Source: Cohnella mopanensis
GTDB lineage: Bacteria > Bacillota > Bacilli > Paenibacillales > Paenibacillaceae
Length of the DNA stretch: 64,000 nucleotides
Direction: 5' to 3'
Assembly (NCBI RefSeq): GCF_022352055.1
Contig: NZ_JAKRWM010000013.1
Coordinates: 1-64,000, forward strand
Shown: positions 8,723 to 18,260 of the stretch, in pieces
How the letters are laid out: every line of letters starts with the position of its first letter
Numbering within the stretch: position 1 is the first letter of the stretch
Program-made: the position numbers and the translations under genes
Notes under the pieces: generated by a model
Database searches by the model: none
What the model saw: only the letters and a program-made list of their open reading frames with translations
What the model was told of the DNA's origin: nothing

Positions 8723-8736
8723 CCGAAACGTTTCGG
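8723..8736. promoter_or_regulatory. Operator copy 3 (perfect palindrome)
   Basis: Identical to the copy at 8690-8703 and exactly 33 bp (about three helical turns) downstream, so two repressor dimers could bind the same DNA face. I could not assign the promoter hexamers with confidence. Confidence 0.82.
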
Positions 8737-8800
8737 AGGAAATGAAATCATAAAAAGATGTAGATAATAAACAAAACAGTCACAGGATGGGGAAAACGAT

Positions 8801-10903
8801 ATGAACTACAGAGTAATTAAAAATAACGACGTTTTTCTAATGACGGATCATCATGGCGACATCCAAGGGAACAGTGCCCAAGGCGGTCTGTACATGAAGG
8901 ATACACGCTTTCTTAGCAAGTTGGAGATCACTCTGAACGGCAAGCGCCCGTTGCTCCTTTCTTCCGCAGCCGACGAGAACTTCCTTGCGCGCATTCGACT
9001 CACGAATGAGCATGAAGAGACGGACGGAGAGGTCAAACTATGGAGAGAATCGGTCGAGCTGATCCGGGAACGCTTCATTTACGGCGAGGTATTGTACGAG
9101 ACGCTCTCCATGACCAACTATTCCACTAAAGCTCTGAATTTCGACATAGGTGTTTCTTTTGACGCGGACTTCAGCGACATGTTCCTCGTTCGGGGATTTC
9201 AACCCGCCGAAGAGCTTGGAAAAGTGACGGAACGGAACGTGAATAAGAAAGAATGGTATGCCGCATATGAAGGCGTTGACGGGATTCGCAGGGAAACGCG
9301 CATCGTGTGGGATACGGAAGCGGACTCCATGAGCGAACAAGGGGATGCGAGCTTCGCAGTAAGCTTGCAGCCTACGGAAGTGAAGAAGATTACTTTCACC
9401 GTTATTCCGTCTGTCGAAGGGAAACATCCGGTCATCATCCCGCGCGAAGAAGCGATTGCCGAATTGCAGCGCACTTATGAAGGTTGGAGCAAGAACGCTA
9501 CGAAAGTGAATAGCGACTCGAAGGTATTGAACGGTTTATTCGATCGCGGGGTTCAGGATTTACGGGTGTTGCTTACGGATTTCGGTTACGGACTGTTCCC
9601 GGTGGCGGGACTTCCTTGGTATGCGGTTCCGTTCGGTAGGGATAGCCTCATAGCCGCATTCCAGATGCTTCCGCTTAACCCGGAAGTCGCTCGCGACACT
9701 CTCAAGATGATGGCCGATTACCAAGGGACGGACGTCAATCCTTGGAAAGACGAGCAGCCGGGCAAAATCATGCACGAGTTGCGCAACGGGGAATTAGCCC
9801 GTTCCGGACAGGTGCCTTTCGCCCCTTATTATGGAAGCATCGATTCCACGCCTTTGTTTATTTTATTGGCGGCGGAATACGCTCACTGGACGGGAGACAC
9901 GGATACGATCGCCAAGCTCCTGCCTAATATTGAGAAAGCTTTGGAATGGATCAGCGGACACGGCGACCGCGACAAAGATGGCTGGGTCGAATACTACCAG
10001 GAATCCTCCAAAGGAATCGCCAACCAAGGGTGGAAAGATTCCGCTGATTCAGTCGTGCATAAGAGCGGAGAATTCGCTGTTGCTCCTATAGCTTTGGTTG
10101 AAGTACAAGGTTACGTGTATCAAGCGAAGCTTCGCCTTGCTCCGATTCTCGAAAGACTGGGCCACAATGAATTGGCTCAGCAACTGAGAGATGAAGCCGA
10201 ACGCCTTAAGCAAGCTTTCGACGGCGCCTTCTGGATGTCGGATGAGAAGTTCTACGCTATTGCGCTAGATGCCAACAAGGATCAAGTTCAATCCGTCACT
10301 TCCAATCCAGGTCACTTGCTCATGAGCCACCTCGTCCCAGAGGACAAAGCGCGGCTTGTGGCGCAAAGACTCGTGGCGGAAGATATGTTCGGAGGATACG
10401 GCATTCGCACGATGTCCAGCGGTTCAACCGGTTATAACCCGATGAGTTATCACGATGGAAGCGTCTGGCCGCACGATAACTCCATGACGTTGATCGGGAT
10501 GAGCCGGTTAGGATTCAAGGAAGAAGCGGCAACCGTCGTTTCCGGAATGTTGAAAGCAGCCGAACACTTCGAGTACAACCGTTTGCCGGAGCTTTACTGC
10601 GGGTATGACGAATCCGTAGGTTACCCGGTTTCCTACCCGGTTGCGTGTTCCCCGCAAGCATGGGCTGCCGGAACATCCGTCGTATTAATTCAGTCGATGC
10701 TCGGGTTACAGCCTGACGCGTTAACCAAGTCCATTCGGTTGGATCCGTTCCTGCCGGAAGGAATCAATCGCTTGACGGTAACGGATCTTCCTGTAGCCGA
10801 TGGCCGAATTTCGGTCGAACTAAGACGCGACCAAGATTCCGAGCCGCTTCGGGTAGAGATACTCGACAATAGCAGCGGGTGCTCCATCGAGATCATCGAA
10901 TAG
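8801..10903 (+). CDS. Glycogen-debranching-type enzyme (amylo-alpha-1,6-glucosidase family)
   Basis: A 700-residue cytoplasmic protein. The N-terminal beta-rich domain (about 1-200; DHHGDIQG, GLYMKDTRFLS) is typical of the glycogen debranching N-terminal family. The C-terminal (alpha/alpha)6 barrel has the motifs LPWYAVPFGRDSLIAAFQ, GWKDSADSV and YHDGSVWPHDNS, with acidic residues in the usual catalytic positions. Families with this layout cleave alpha-1,6 or alpha-1,2 linkages in oligosaccharides, so the exact substrate is uncertain. The ATG at 8801 has a weak GGATGGGG upstream. It is preceded by two operator palindromes and followed by an ABC transporter, suggesting uptake and intracellular hydrolysis of branched glucans. 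Confidence 0.82.
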   Translation: MNYRVIKNNDVFLMTDHHGDIQGNSAQGGLYMKDTRFLSKLEITLNGKRPLLLSSAADENFLARIRLTNEHEETDGEVKLWRESVELIRERFIYGEVLYETLSMTNYSTKALNFDIGVSFDADFSDMFLVRGFQPAEELGKVTERNVNKKEWYAAYEGVDGIRRETRIVWDTEADSMSEQGDASFAVSLQPTEVKKITFTVIPSVEGKHPVIIPREEAIAELQRTYEGWSKNATKVNSDSKVLNGLFDRGVQDLRVLLTDFGYGLFPVAGLPWYAVPFGRDSLIAAFQMLPLNPEVARDTLKMMADYQGTDVNPWKDEQPGKIMHELRNGELARSGQVPFAPYYGSIDSTPLFILLAAEYAHWTGDTDTIAKLLPNIEKALEWISGHGDRDKDGWVEYYQESSKGIANQGWKDSADSVVHKSGEFAVAPIALVEVQGYVYQAKLRLAPILERLGHNELAQQLRDEAERLKQAFDGAFWMSDEKFYAIALDANKDQVQSVTSNPGHLLMSHLVPEDKARLVAQRLVAEDMFGGYGIRTMSSGSTGYNPMSYHDGSVWPHDNSMTLIGMSRLGFKEEAATVVSGMLKAAEHFEYNRLPELYCGYDESVGYPVSYPVACSPQAWAAGTSVVLIQSMLGLQPDALTKSIRLDPFLPEGINRLTVTDLPVADGRISVELRRDQDSEPLRVEILDNSSGCSIEIIE

Positions 10904-10938
10904 CCTGCGGCTGAAGCAAATTCCGAATTGAGCGGGAT

Positions 10939-11014
10939 AAGAAATCGCCGACTTACTGACCCAATAGCCGGAAGGTACCGCCGGTCCAATCACTGTCAGC
11001 ATGAGCGATTTCTT
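10939..11014 (+). other. Long structured element between debranching enzyme and binding protein genes
   Basis: AAGAAATCGC (10939-10948) and GCGATTTCTT (11005-11014) pair perfectly; inside, CTGAC/GTCAG and CCGG/CCGG can also pair. There is no T-tract, so processing or stabilisation of the mRNA is likelier than termination. Confidence 0.5.
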
Positions 11015-11060
11015 ACAACCGTTTAATTATAGAAACAAATAAAAGGGAGGAAGGATTTAA

Positions 11061-12374
11061 ATGAAACAAAGATTATCTACAATGTTAGTCCTGATGTTGG
11101 CTCTCGTAATGGTTGTGTCCGCTTGCGGAAACAATTCCAAGAACGGTGAGAGCGCTTCCCCGTCCTCATCTGCATCCAATGGCGCATCGCAATCACCGGC
11201 TAAAGAACCGGTTGAAGTTACGTTAGCGGGCTGGGGGTCTTCTCCTGAAGAGCAAGCGTTGTTGCAACAGGTGCTGGACGAGTTCCAAGCGAAAAACCCT
11301 GACGTCAAAGTTAAATACGAAGTTATCGCCGACCAATATATGGATGTTATCAAAACCCGTCTAATCGGGAACGAAGCACCCGATCTCTTTTATTTGGACG
11401 CATTCGAAGCTCCTGCATTGATCGAGAAAGACGTATTGGAACCGTTGGACGGTTACGTAACACCGGAGTTCGACATTGATGATTTCGAAGCTCCTACTAT
11501 TAACGCCTTCAAATCCGGCGATGGCAAATTGTACGGATTGCCGAAAGATACATCCACGCTGGCTTTGTTCTATAACAAAAAAATGTTCGCCGACGCTGGC
11601 ATCACGGCGCCTCCGACAACTTGGGACGAACTCATGTCCGTATCCGAGAAGTTGACCAAAAAGAACGGCAAAAAAGTCGAAGTATACGGTTTGGGTCAAG
11701 CACCTGAGCTGGCGCGTCAAATGTTCATGATCAAAGCGTTCGGCGGTCAACTTTCCGACGAGCAAGGCATGGCGACATTCGCGACTCCGGAAGCGGAGAA
11801 AGGATTGTCTCTTGTCATTGATCAGCATACAAAGGCGAATACGGCAGGACAACCTTCCGATGTTGGCGCAGGTTGGGGCGGAGAAATGTTCGGCCAACAA
11901 AAAGCGGCAATGGTTATCGAAGGCAACTGGGCGATCCCTTACATCCAAACCAATTTCAAAGACGTAGACTTTGGAACAGCTGAAGTTCCTACGGTTAATG
12001 GAGAAAAAGGAACGATGGCTTTCACGGTCGCTTACGTTATGAATAAAAATTCCAAGAAGAAAGAAGCGGCTTGGAAGTTGCTCTCTTACTTGACTGGCAA
12101 AGAAGGCATGAAAACTTGGACGAGCAAAGGCTTTGCTCTACCGACGCGCAAATCCGTATCCGCAGAACTTGGATATGATAAAGATGCATTGCGCGGAGCT
12201 CTTGTAGCTGGTTCTTCCTACGCAACTCCTTGGCAAGCGGGTTCTACGCTTCCGACGATCATGAACAACTTCAATAATCAGTTCGTGGCGGCGTACACGG
12301 GAGGCTCTTCATTGACAGATGCATTGAAGAAAGGCCAAGAAACTGCCAATAAAGAAATCAAAGCAGCGCAATAA
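11061..12374 (+). CDS. Sugar ABC transporter substrate-binding lipoprotein
   Basis: A 437-residue extracytoplasmic binding protein (family 1). A type II signal peptide with lipobox VVSAC puts lipidated C22 first, followed by a Ser/Asn-rich linker and an alpha/beta fold with ADAGITAPPTTWDEL and FYNKKMF, as in MalE-type proteins. The start at 11061 has GGGAGGAAGG upstream. It supplies the following two permease genes; separated from them by structured RNA, it is probably expressed at a higher level. The substrate is likely an oligosaccharide, given the debranching enzyme upstream. Confidence 0.92.
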   Translation: MKQRLSTMLVLMLALVMVVSACGNNSKNGESASPSSSASNGASQSPAKEPVEVTLAGWGSSPEEQALLQQVLDEFQAKNPDVKVKYEVIADQYMDVIKTRLIGNEAPDLFYLDAFEAPALIEKDVLEPLDGYVTPEFDIDDFEAPTINAFKSGDGKLYGLPKDTSTLALFYNKKMFADAGITAPPTTWDELMSVSEKLTKKNGKKVEVYGLGQAPELARQMFMIKAFGGQLSDEQGMATFATPEAEKGLSLVIDQHTKANTAGQPSDVGAGWGGEMFGQQKAAMVIEGNWAIPYIQTNFKDVDFGTAEVPTVNGEKGTMAFTVAYVMNKNSKKKEAAWKLLSYLTGKEGMKTWTSKGFALPTRKSVSAELGYDKDALRGALVAGSSYATPWQAGSTLPTIMNNFNNQFVAAYTGGSSLTDALKKGQETANKEIKAAQ

Positions 12375-12396
12375 TTCATGTGACTTAAGAAGCGAG

Positions 12397-12507
12397 GGAC
12401 GTAAGGGCGCCAATGGCGTCCGCGTCCCAAGCTTGTCGCAGACGCGTTGGCGTGAAACGAGTGAAGCCGCAGGCGTACGCCACTCACGGCTTTAGTCATT
12501 TCACGCC
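12397..12507 (+). other. Tandem stem-loops between binding-protein and permease genes
   Basis: GGGACG (12397-12402) pairs with CGTCCC (12423-12428). A larger structure pairs GGCGTGAAA (12449-12457) with TTTCACGCC (12499-12507), with AAGCCG/CGGCTT and the palindrome GGCGTACGCC nested inside. No T-tract follows. Similar structures separate binding-protein and permease genes in other sugar operons and set unequal expression. Confidence 0.65.
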
Positions 12508-12540
12508 CCAACACGGAAAGGCCGAAAGGAGAGCTTCAAC

Positions 12541-13437
12541 ATGGCCAGATTGAAAGGGAAAAACAAAATCAGGGATCTATTGTCGGGCTATTCGTTCATG
12601 GCTCCCACGATTATTATACTCGGCTGTTTTTTACTGCTGCCGATCGGTTATGCCATTTATTTATCGTTCCACAAGGTCAATCTTCTCGGAACGGTAAGCT
12701 ACAAATTTACCGGAACGGCTAACTTCGAGAGAATGGTCGACGACCCGCGTCTATGGATCGCGCTAAGGAATACGGTCAAGTACGCGCTGATCGTCGTCCC
12801 CGCACAGACGATTCTGTCGCTCGTGCTGGCTTCGATCTTGAATATGAAGCTTCGCTACCGTAATTTTTTTAGGGTCGCCTTTTATTTGCCTACCGTTACG
12901 TCATCGGCCGTGCTCGTACTCATTTTCATGTGGATCTACAACAGCAACGGTCTGCTGAACTACATTCTCGAATCGTTTGGCCTTCCGACATACAACTGGC
13001 TTGGAGATCCTTCGGTCGCGCTTCTGGGCATCATGATCATGAACATATGGTCGACGGCTCCGTTATTTATGGTTATCTATTTGGCCGCTTTGCAGGATAT
13101 ACCCGAGAACCTATACGAAGCGGCGGATATCGACGGGGCGAACGGGTGGCAGAAGTTCTGGCGCATTACCGTGCCGCAGCTCAAACCCGTTACTTTCTAC
13201 GTTGTCGTCATGGGGATTATCGGAACGTTTCAATTATTCGACCAATCCTATATTTTCTCGGCTGGCTCCGGGGGACCGAACAATGCGACGCTTACCATGG
13301 TGTTGCTCATCTACCAGTACGCCTTCAAGAGCATGGATATGGGGTATGCTTCCGCGCTTGCCTTTTTGCTGGCGGTCGTCATTATGCTCATTACGCTTAT
13401 CCAGCGGTTAATCTTCAAGGAAGAGCGGCTGAATTAG
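12541..13437 (+). CDS. Sugar ABC transporter permease (MalF-type)
   Basis: A 298-residue membrane protein with about six transmembrane segments and the cytoplasmic EAA loop (EAADIDGANGWQKFWRITVP) that docks the ATPase. The ATG at 12541 has GAAAGGAGAG upstream. It pairs with the next gene, 13 bases downstream. No ATPase gene follows, as is common in Bacillota carbohydrate transporters that share an MsmX-type ATPase encoded elsewhere. Confidence 0.92.
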   Translation: MARLKGKNKIRDLLSGYSFMAPTIIILGCFLLLPIGYAIYLSFHKVNLLGTVSYKFTGTANFERMVDDPRLWIALRNTVKYALIVVPAQTILSLVLASILNMKLRYRNFFRVAFYLPTVTSSAVLVLIFMWIYNSNGLLNYILESFGLPTYNWLGDPSVALLGIMIMNIWSTAPLFMVIYLAALQDIPENLYEAADIDGANGWQKFWRITVPQLKPVTFYVVVMGIIGTFQLFDQSYIFSAGSGGPNNATLTMVLLIYQYAFKSMDMGYASALAFLLAVVIMLITLIQRLIFKEERLN

Positions 13438-13450
13438 GAGGGGATAGGAA

Positions 13451-14275
13451 ATGCGTTCGATCAATCGTTTCAGGCCGTTGTTCTATGTCCTGCTGAGCGT
13501 CTACGCGCTCGTCACTTTTATACCGTTTTTATGGGCGTTGTCCGCTTCGTTCAAGTCATTGCCGGAGATCGTTTCAGGAGGCATACACTTCATACCGAAG
13601 CATTTCACGCTAGACAATTATCAAACCATTTTCAAGCAGGAGCCCATGTTCTCCCGCTGGTTTATGAACAGTGCGTTCATAGCCATATCGGTTACGGTAT
13701 TTAACCTGCTGTTTAATTCCATGGCAGGGTACGCGTTAGCCAGGATCCGTTTTCCGGGTAGCACGCTAATGTTCTACAGTATTCTGGCCATGATCATGAT
13801 TCCAGGCCAGCTGACTATCATTCCGAGTTACCTCATTATCAAGGAGCTTGGTTGGCTGAACAGCTATCAAGCGATCATCGTTCCGATGGCGGCTCAAGCG
13901 ACTTACATCTTCATGATGCGCCAGTTTTTCATCAGCTTCCCTAAAGAGCTTGAAGAAGCGGCGGAATTGGACGGTTTGGGCAGGTTCGGGCTTTTCTTCA
14001 AAGTTGTTCTGCCTTTGGCTAAGCCGGCTCTCGCGGCGCAAACGATTTTCATCTTCATGGGGGCATGGAACGAGTTCCTGAAGCCGCTCATGCTGATGTC
14101 CGATAAATCGATGTTTACGTTGTCTGTCGGATTGAATACGTTCAAGGGGCAGTATATCAGCTTCTGGAACTACATCATGGCAGCATCGATCATCATGACG
14201 ATACCGGCGTTATTGATTTACATTTTCTTCAATCGCTTTTTCGTTCAAGGGATTACGTTCACAGGCACCAAATAA
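13451..14275 (+). CDS. Sugar ABC transporter permease (MalG-type)
   Basis: A 274-residue inner membrane partner of the preceding permease, with six predicted membrane segments and the EAA loop EELEEAAELDGLGRFGLFFK. The first segment (LFYVLLSVYALVTFIPFLWAL) and the closing QGITFTGTK are typical of MalG-type subunits. AGGAGGGGA ends shortly before the ATG at 13451. It is the last gene of the oligosaccharide module and ends directly in a bidirectional terminator. Confidence 0.92.
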   Translation: MRSINRFRPLFYVLLSVYALVTFIPFLWALSASFKSLPEIVSGGIHFIPKHFTLDNYQTIFKQEPMFSRWFMNSAFIAISVTVFNLLFNSMAGYALARIRFPGSTLMFYSILAMIMIPGQLTIIPSYLIIKELGWLNSYQAIIVPMAAQATYIFMMRQFFISFPKELEEAAELDGLGRFGLFFKVVLPLAKPALAAQTIFIFMGAWNEFLKPLMLMSDKSMFTLSVGLNTFKGQYISFWNYIMAASIIMTIPALLIYIFFNRFFVQGITFTGTK

Positions 14276-14276
14276 A

Positions 14277-14329
14277 AAATACGGAACGCATAGCAGCAGG
14301 TTTCCCGCTGATCTATGCGTTCCGTATTT
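14277..14329. terminator. Bidirectional terminator between converging genes
   Basis: A perfect 17-bp stem (14277-14293 with 14313-14329) has A-rich and T-rich flanks on both sides, serving the permease gene and the converging flavoprotein gene. Confidence 0.88.
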
Positions 14330-14333
14330 CGTT

Positions 14334-15590
14334 TTACCGGTTAGCTGCATTCATGCCTGCGGAGTATCCCGTGGAGAAAGCAGCCGTTATATTATAGCCC
14401 CCCGTATACCCGTGAATATCGAGAATTTCTCCGCAAAAATACAATCCGCTCACAAGCTTGGACTCCATCGTACGCGGATCGATTTCTTTTAAATTAATCC
14501 CCCCGCCGGTTACGAAGGCATCTTCTATCGACAAGGTTCCGTATACTCTGATCGGGAAACGCTTGATCAGCTTGGCTAATTGCATCCAATCCTGTCTTGG
14601 AAGGTTGTCATAGGTAAGCGATTCGGCCAGTCCAGATTGTTGCAGCAATAACGGAATCATTTTCTCCGGTAAACAAGCTTTAAGAATGTTCTTGATGGAT
14701 TTTCGCGGTTCAAGCTCCGTTAACCTCAACGTTCGGGAATACACCTCGTCCACGCTGTTGTCCGGCATCAAGTCCACGGACACTTCAATATTGCCTACCT
14801 GAAATTGTTTGAGCGCTTTGACGACGAATTGGCTGCAGCGTAACGCGATCGGTCCCGACACGCCGAAATGGGTGAAGATCATGTCGCCTTGGTGCTCGAT
14901 GATTTTCTTTCCTTTCGGATTCCATACGGACAAGGAAACGTCTCTAAGGGACAGTCCTTGAAGCTCTTTGCTCGTAATGAAGGGCTCGTTGGACGTTAAC
15001 GGAACTTCCGTCGGAAAAAGCTCGGTAATCGTATGCCCGGCTTTCTCCGCCCAAGGGTACCCATCTCCCGTCGAACCGGTTTGAGGCACGGATTTGCCGC
15101 CGGAGGCGACGATGACGGAGCGGCTGTCTAACACTTCGCCCGATCTGAGGCGTACGCCGGCCACGCGATTTTCCTCGTACATGATCGTGTCCACAGGCGA
15201 GTTGAGCTTGATCTCGACGCCTTGCTTGCGGATCTGTCCGACCAAGGTGTCTACGACGGTCTTAGCTCTGTCCGTGACGGGAAACATCCGTCCGTTATCT
15301 TCTTCCTTAAGCTTGATTCCGAGATTCTCGAAGAAAGCGATAATATCTTTGTTGTTGAAGTTGGAAAATGAGCTATATAAGAATCTCCCGTTACCGGGAA
15401 TATGTTTGATCAACTCATCGTCTTCCTTGTTATTGGTCACATTACATCTGCCGCCGCCGGAAATTCCGAGCTTACGCCCCAGTTTCTCCCCTTTATCGAG
15501 CAGAAGAACTTTAGCGCCTTGTTTGCTTGCCGCGATGCTCGCCATTAATCCGGCAGAGCCTCCGCCTATTACGATTACGTCGTATTTCAT
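14334..15590 (-). CDS. FAD-dependent oxidoreductase, HI0933/YtfP (BaiN-like) family
   Basis: A 418-residue flavoprotein. The N-terminal Rossmann motif VIVIGGGSAGLMAS binds FAD, GISGGGRCNVTN is the family hallmark, and GGGINLKEID plus CGEILDIHGYTGGYN lie near the C-terminus. The physiological substrate of most members is unknown; BaiN from gut bacteria reduces bile-acid intermediates, which does not transfer here. The start ATG at 15590 has GGGAG upstream. It is transcribed alone, convergent with the transporter genes. Confidence 0.88.
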   Translation of the reverse strand: MKYDVIVIGGGSAGLMASIAASKQGAKVLLLDKGEKLGRKLGISGGGRCNVTNNKEDDELIKHIPGNGRFLYSSFSNFNNKDIIAFFENLGIKLKEEDNGRMFPVTDRAKTVVDTLVGQIRKQGVEIKLNSPVDTIMYEENRVAGVRLRSGEVLDSRSVIVASGGKSVPQTGSTGDGYPWAEKAGHTITELFPTEVPLTSNEPFITSKELQGLSLRDVSLSVWNPKGKKIIEHQGDMIFTHFGVSGPIALRCSQFVVKALKQFQVGNIEVSVDLMPDNSVDEVYSRTLRLTELEPRKSIKNILKACLPEKMIPLLLQQSGLAESLTYDNLPRQDWMQLAKLIKRFPIRVYGTLSIEDAFVTGGGINLKEIDPRTMESKLVSGLYFCGEILDIHGYTGGYNITAAFSTGYSAGMNAANR

Positions 15591-15787
15591 GTTCTGACTC
15601 CCGACCGTTTGATATGTTTAGATTTTAACATTGGCTTGGGTGGAATTCAAAACGGGTCATTGCTAAGCGAGCTAGGGGAAGATATTATTTATAAATATTA
15701 TGGAAAATATTCCAAATGCCGATATAGGCAATAGCTATTGATGAAAAGTATTGGTGGATTGAGCACAAACAACTAGGAGGAATAATC

Positions 15788-16357
15788 ATGTGGATATTAA
15801 GACTGTGGTTAATAAAGAAATTCGTTAAACATTATACAGGCGTTATTTATAAAAGTTCAGTTCACAATAGTCAAGGAGAGTTGCTACTAAGGAGGGCTGC
15901 GATTACTCGTATTGGACCTCTAGTTGGTTTTCTACTTGCATTAATGGCATTAACTCTGGGGTATTTCGAAGATCCAAGCATGACTTCTGAGGATAGTCTA
16001 CTACTCTTGCAGACGATGAGCGGATGCCTGGTGATACTCGGGCTTATGACTCTTGCTCTTAGCGTATCGAGAACGGTTGTAGACCAAGATGGCGTGAGCA
16101 GCTCCCGGTTGTTTATGAACAGGCGTCTATCTTTTGATGAAATGAATCAGGTCACATTTACAAGATTGTTCGGAGGCTGTATGGAATTATCGGGCCAAGG
16201 GAAGAAAATCCGAGTCCCTCTGGATACAAGCGGTTTTGCAGTGTTCTTCGAAAGATTGAAACAGCGGAATTCGCAGTTGGAACTAGGCGAGATCGAACTT
16301 GAGTTGGAGAAACGCTCTAAGTTGTTGGAGAGCTTAGGTTATCGGGTCCAGTCATAA
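15788..16357 (+). CDS. Membrane protein, function unknown
   Basis: A 189-residue protein with two hydrophobic segments (about residues 40-58 and 80-97) flanked by basic N-terminal and charged C-terminal parts. After the second segment, VVDQDGVSSSRLFMNRRLSFDEMNQV and a short beta-rich stretch look like a small membrane-associated PH-type domain, which is only an impression. The ATG at 15788 has a strong AGGAGG. It is monocistronic with its own terminator and surrounded by slightly AT-richer DNA. No function proposed. Confidence 0.75.
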   Translation: MWILRLWLIKKFVKHYTGVIYKSSVHNSQGELLLRRAAITRIGPLVGFLLALMALTLGYFEDPSMTSEDSLLLLQTMSGCLVILGLMTLALSVSRTVVDQDGVSSSRLFMNRRLSFDEMNQVTFTRLFGGCMELSGQGKKIRVPLDTSGFAVFFERLKQRNSQLELGEIELELEKRSKLLESLGYRVQS

Positions 16358-16402
16358 CAGGTCGATTATGGTCAGTCACCGCCGTGATTGACCTGTTTTA
16401 TT
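16356..16402 (+). terminator. Terminator after the unknown membrane protein
   Basis: AACAGGTC (16356-16363) pairs with GACCTGTT (16390-16397), followed by TTATTTTT. The hairpin begins at the stop codon. Confidence 0.78.
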
Positions 16403-16525
16403 TTTCTGCCTTTCAATTAAGCCTATTATTGTAACCAAAGATGAGATATGTTTTAATCAAGTAGATTATAAATGTGGAAAAAATTGAGCGTTTGATGCCG
16501 AATCGTCGTGCAGGAGGTTCGCAGG

Positions 16526-18181
16526 ATGTTGAAAGACTCGCTGCTACAAGTCCTGATTGCTTTTTTACCTGTATGCTGCTTTATGGCCTGGTACTCAAAG
16601 CCAGAACAAACCCGCTATTCCAATATTTCTCTAGGTTTAGCATGCGTGGTCGCAATGGTATTGAACATGCGCTTCTCTATCATTAATGAACATGGCGTTA
16701 ATCTGGATTTGCGGCATATCCCGTTTATTATCGGGTCCCTGTACGGCGGCTTGCCCGTTGCGGTTCTTCTTCTTATCGTCTATACCGCAGCCAAGCTAAG
16801 CGAGATGTCTACCCACTGGGCCTATATCATCTTCGCGATCTTCTTACTCACCTTTATTCCTCTTCTATACTCTCGCATCTCCGTGTTTCAGGGCAGCTCG
16901 CGTAGAGGTAAACTAAAGATTGCGGCATTCTTATGTTTACTTCTTAGCATCTTGCAAGGCAGCTCGTACTTCACTAGTTTATCGGATTTCGAAATCGCGG
17001 ATCTTCCCGAACATCTGAGAGTCGTTCTCGTATTCGGTGCTTTGTTTATCTCGATTACATTGGTCTGCGTCCATTATACGGAGCTGTGCTATGACCGAAT
17101 TCAATTACAATTACAGCTTCATGACGTTTCCAAAAAATATCGTAACGAGATGCGCAGGTTGCAGCAATTTATCGATAATACGCCTTTAATGGTCATCTTC
17201 TGCGACAATAATGGGGTTATTACCCGTATTAACGACGTAGCGCTTAAGTTTGTCGCTCCTCTAGGGCGTAACGATATTCTCTATCAGAAATTTTCTCTAT
17301 TCATGGATAAGATGAATGTGCAATTCGAGAAGAGTCCAGTAGAGCGAGTCCTTCGAGGAGAAGACAAAATAACCGAGATTATAAGGTTACATGGGCGAAC
17401 CTTCTACACGGTATCCTGTCCGATCAAAGATCTACCTTCGCAAGGAACGGACGGCGTACTCTTCATCGGGCATGACGTGACGGAGCTTCAGCGGCTGAAA
17501 GACGAGGTTGACCGGATGGAACGGCTTAGCCTCGTCGGTCAGATGGCCGCGAGCATAACGCACGAAATACGCAATCCGATGGCCGTCATTAGGGGGTTCG
17601 TGCAGTTGCTTAACGAACGGAGCCCCGAGGAGCAGAAATCTTATTTTCGGATCGTAATAGATGAACTGGATCGGGCGAATTCAATCATTAACGACTTCCT
17701 GTCCTTGGCCCAGAATCGGATCGTAGAGAAAGAGCCATCCAACTTGAACGACCTGCTTAACGATATTCTTCCTTTAATATGGGCGGATGCCAATTTACGT
17801 GGACAGATGATCGATTTGCGGCTCGGCGAGGAGATGGAGCAGCTACCGATGAATAGCAAGGAAATGAAACAACTCATTCTCAATCTGGCCCGCAACGGAA
17901 TGGAAGCGATGAACGATAAGGGAGTTCTGAGGATTGAGACCTTAAATCTCCAAGAAAGCATCCAGCTCCGCATGGTCGATAGCGGGGTTGGAATTCCGCA
18001 AGAGCAACTAGAGCGGTTGTTCGAACCCTTCTATACGACCAAGACGAATGGGACCGGCTTAGGGCTTGCTCTATGTTTCAGCATCGTAGAGCGGCATAAC
18101 GGCAAGATTCACGTCGAATCCACGATCGGGCAAGGGACAACCTTCATCGTTACTTTCAGCAAGCTGGGCAAAGTTTCTTGA
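16526..18181 (+). CDS. Membrane sensor histidine kinase, KinB-like
   Basis: A 551-residue kinase. About six membrane segments occupy residues 1-185 in the 5TMR-LYT-like pattern, followed by a PAS-like domain (about 205-320), a HisKA box SITHEIRNPMAVIRGFVQLL with phospho-acceptor H346, and a HATPase domain with N box NLARNGMEAM and G boxes DSGVGIP and TNGTGLGLAL. ATG at 16526 is chosen because GGAGG lies eight bases upstream; in-frame GTG 16508 precedes that site. No response regulator gene is adjacent, as for sporulation kinases that feed Spo0F. Resemblance to Bacillus KinB supports a sporulation-entry role, but this is inference. Confidence 0.82.
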   Translation: MLKDSLLQVLIAFLPVCCFMAWYSKPEQTRYSNISLGLACVVAMVLNMRFSIINEHGVNLDLRHIPFIIGSLYGGLPVAVLLLIVYTAAKLSEMSTHWAYIIFAIFLLTFIPLLYSRISVFQGSSRRGKLKIAAFLCLLLSILQGSSYFTSLSDFEIADLPEHLRVVLVFGALFISITLVCVHYTELCYDRIQLQLQLHDVSKKYRNEMRRLQQFIDNTPLMVIFCDNNGVITRINDVALKFVAPLGRNDILYQKFSLFMDKMNVQFEKSPVERVLRGEDKITEIIRLHGRTFYTVSCPIKDLPSQGTDGVLFIGHDVTELQRLKDEVDRMERLSLVGQMAASITHEIRNPMAVIRGFVQLLNERSPEEQKSYFRIVIDELDRANSIINDFLSLAQNRIVEKEPSNLNDLLNDILPLIWADANLRGQMIDLRLGEEMEQLPMNSKEMKQLILNLARNGMEAMNDKGVLRIETLNLQESIQLRMVDSGVGIPQEQLERLFEPFYTTKTNGTGLGLALCFSIVERHNGKIHVESTIGQGTTFIVTFSKLGKVS

Positions 18182-18260
18182 CTAAATGATCGGGATACGG
18201 ATAAGCGGCTTTAATTCGGTTACACTACGGGGGACTCATCCAGACAAGGAGGATGCTTCC

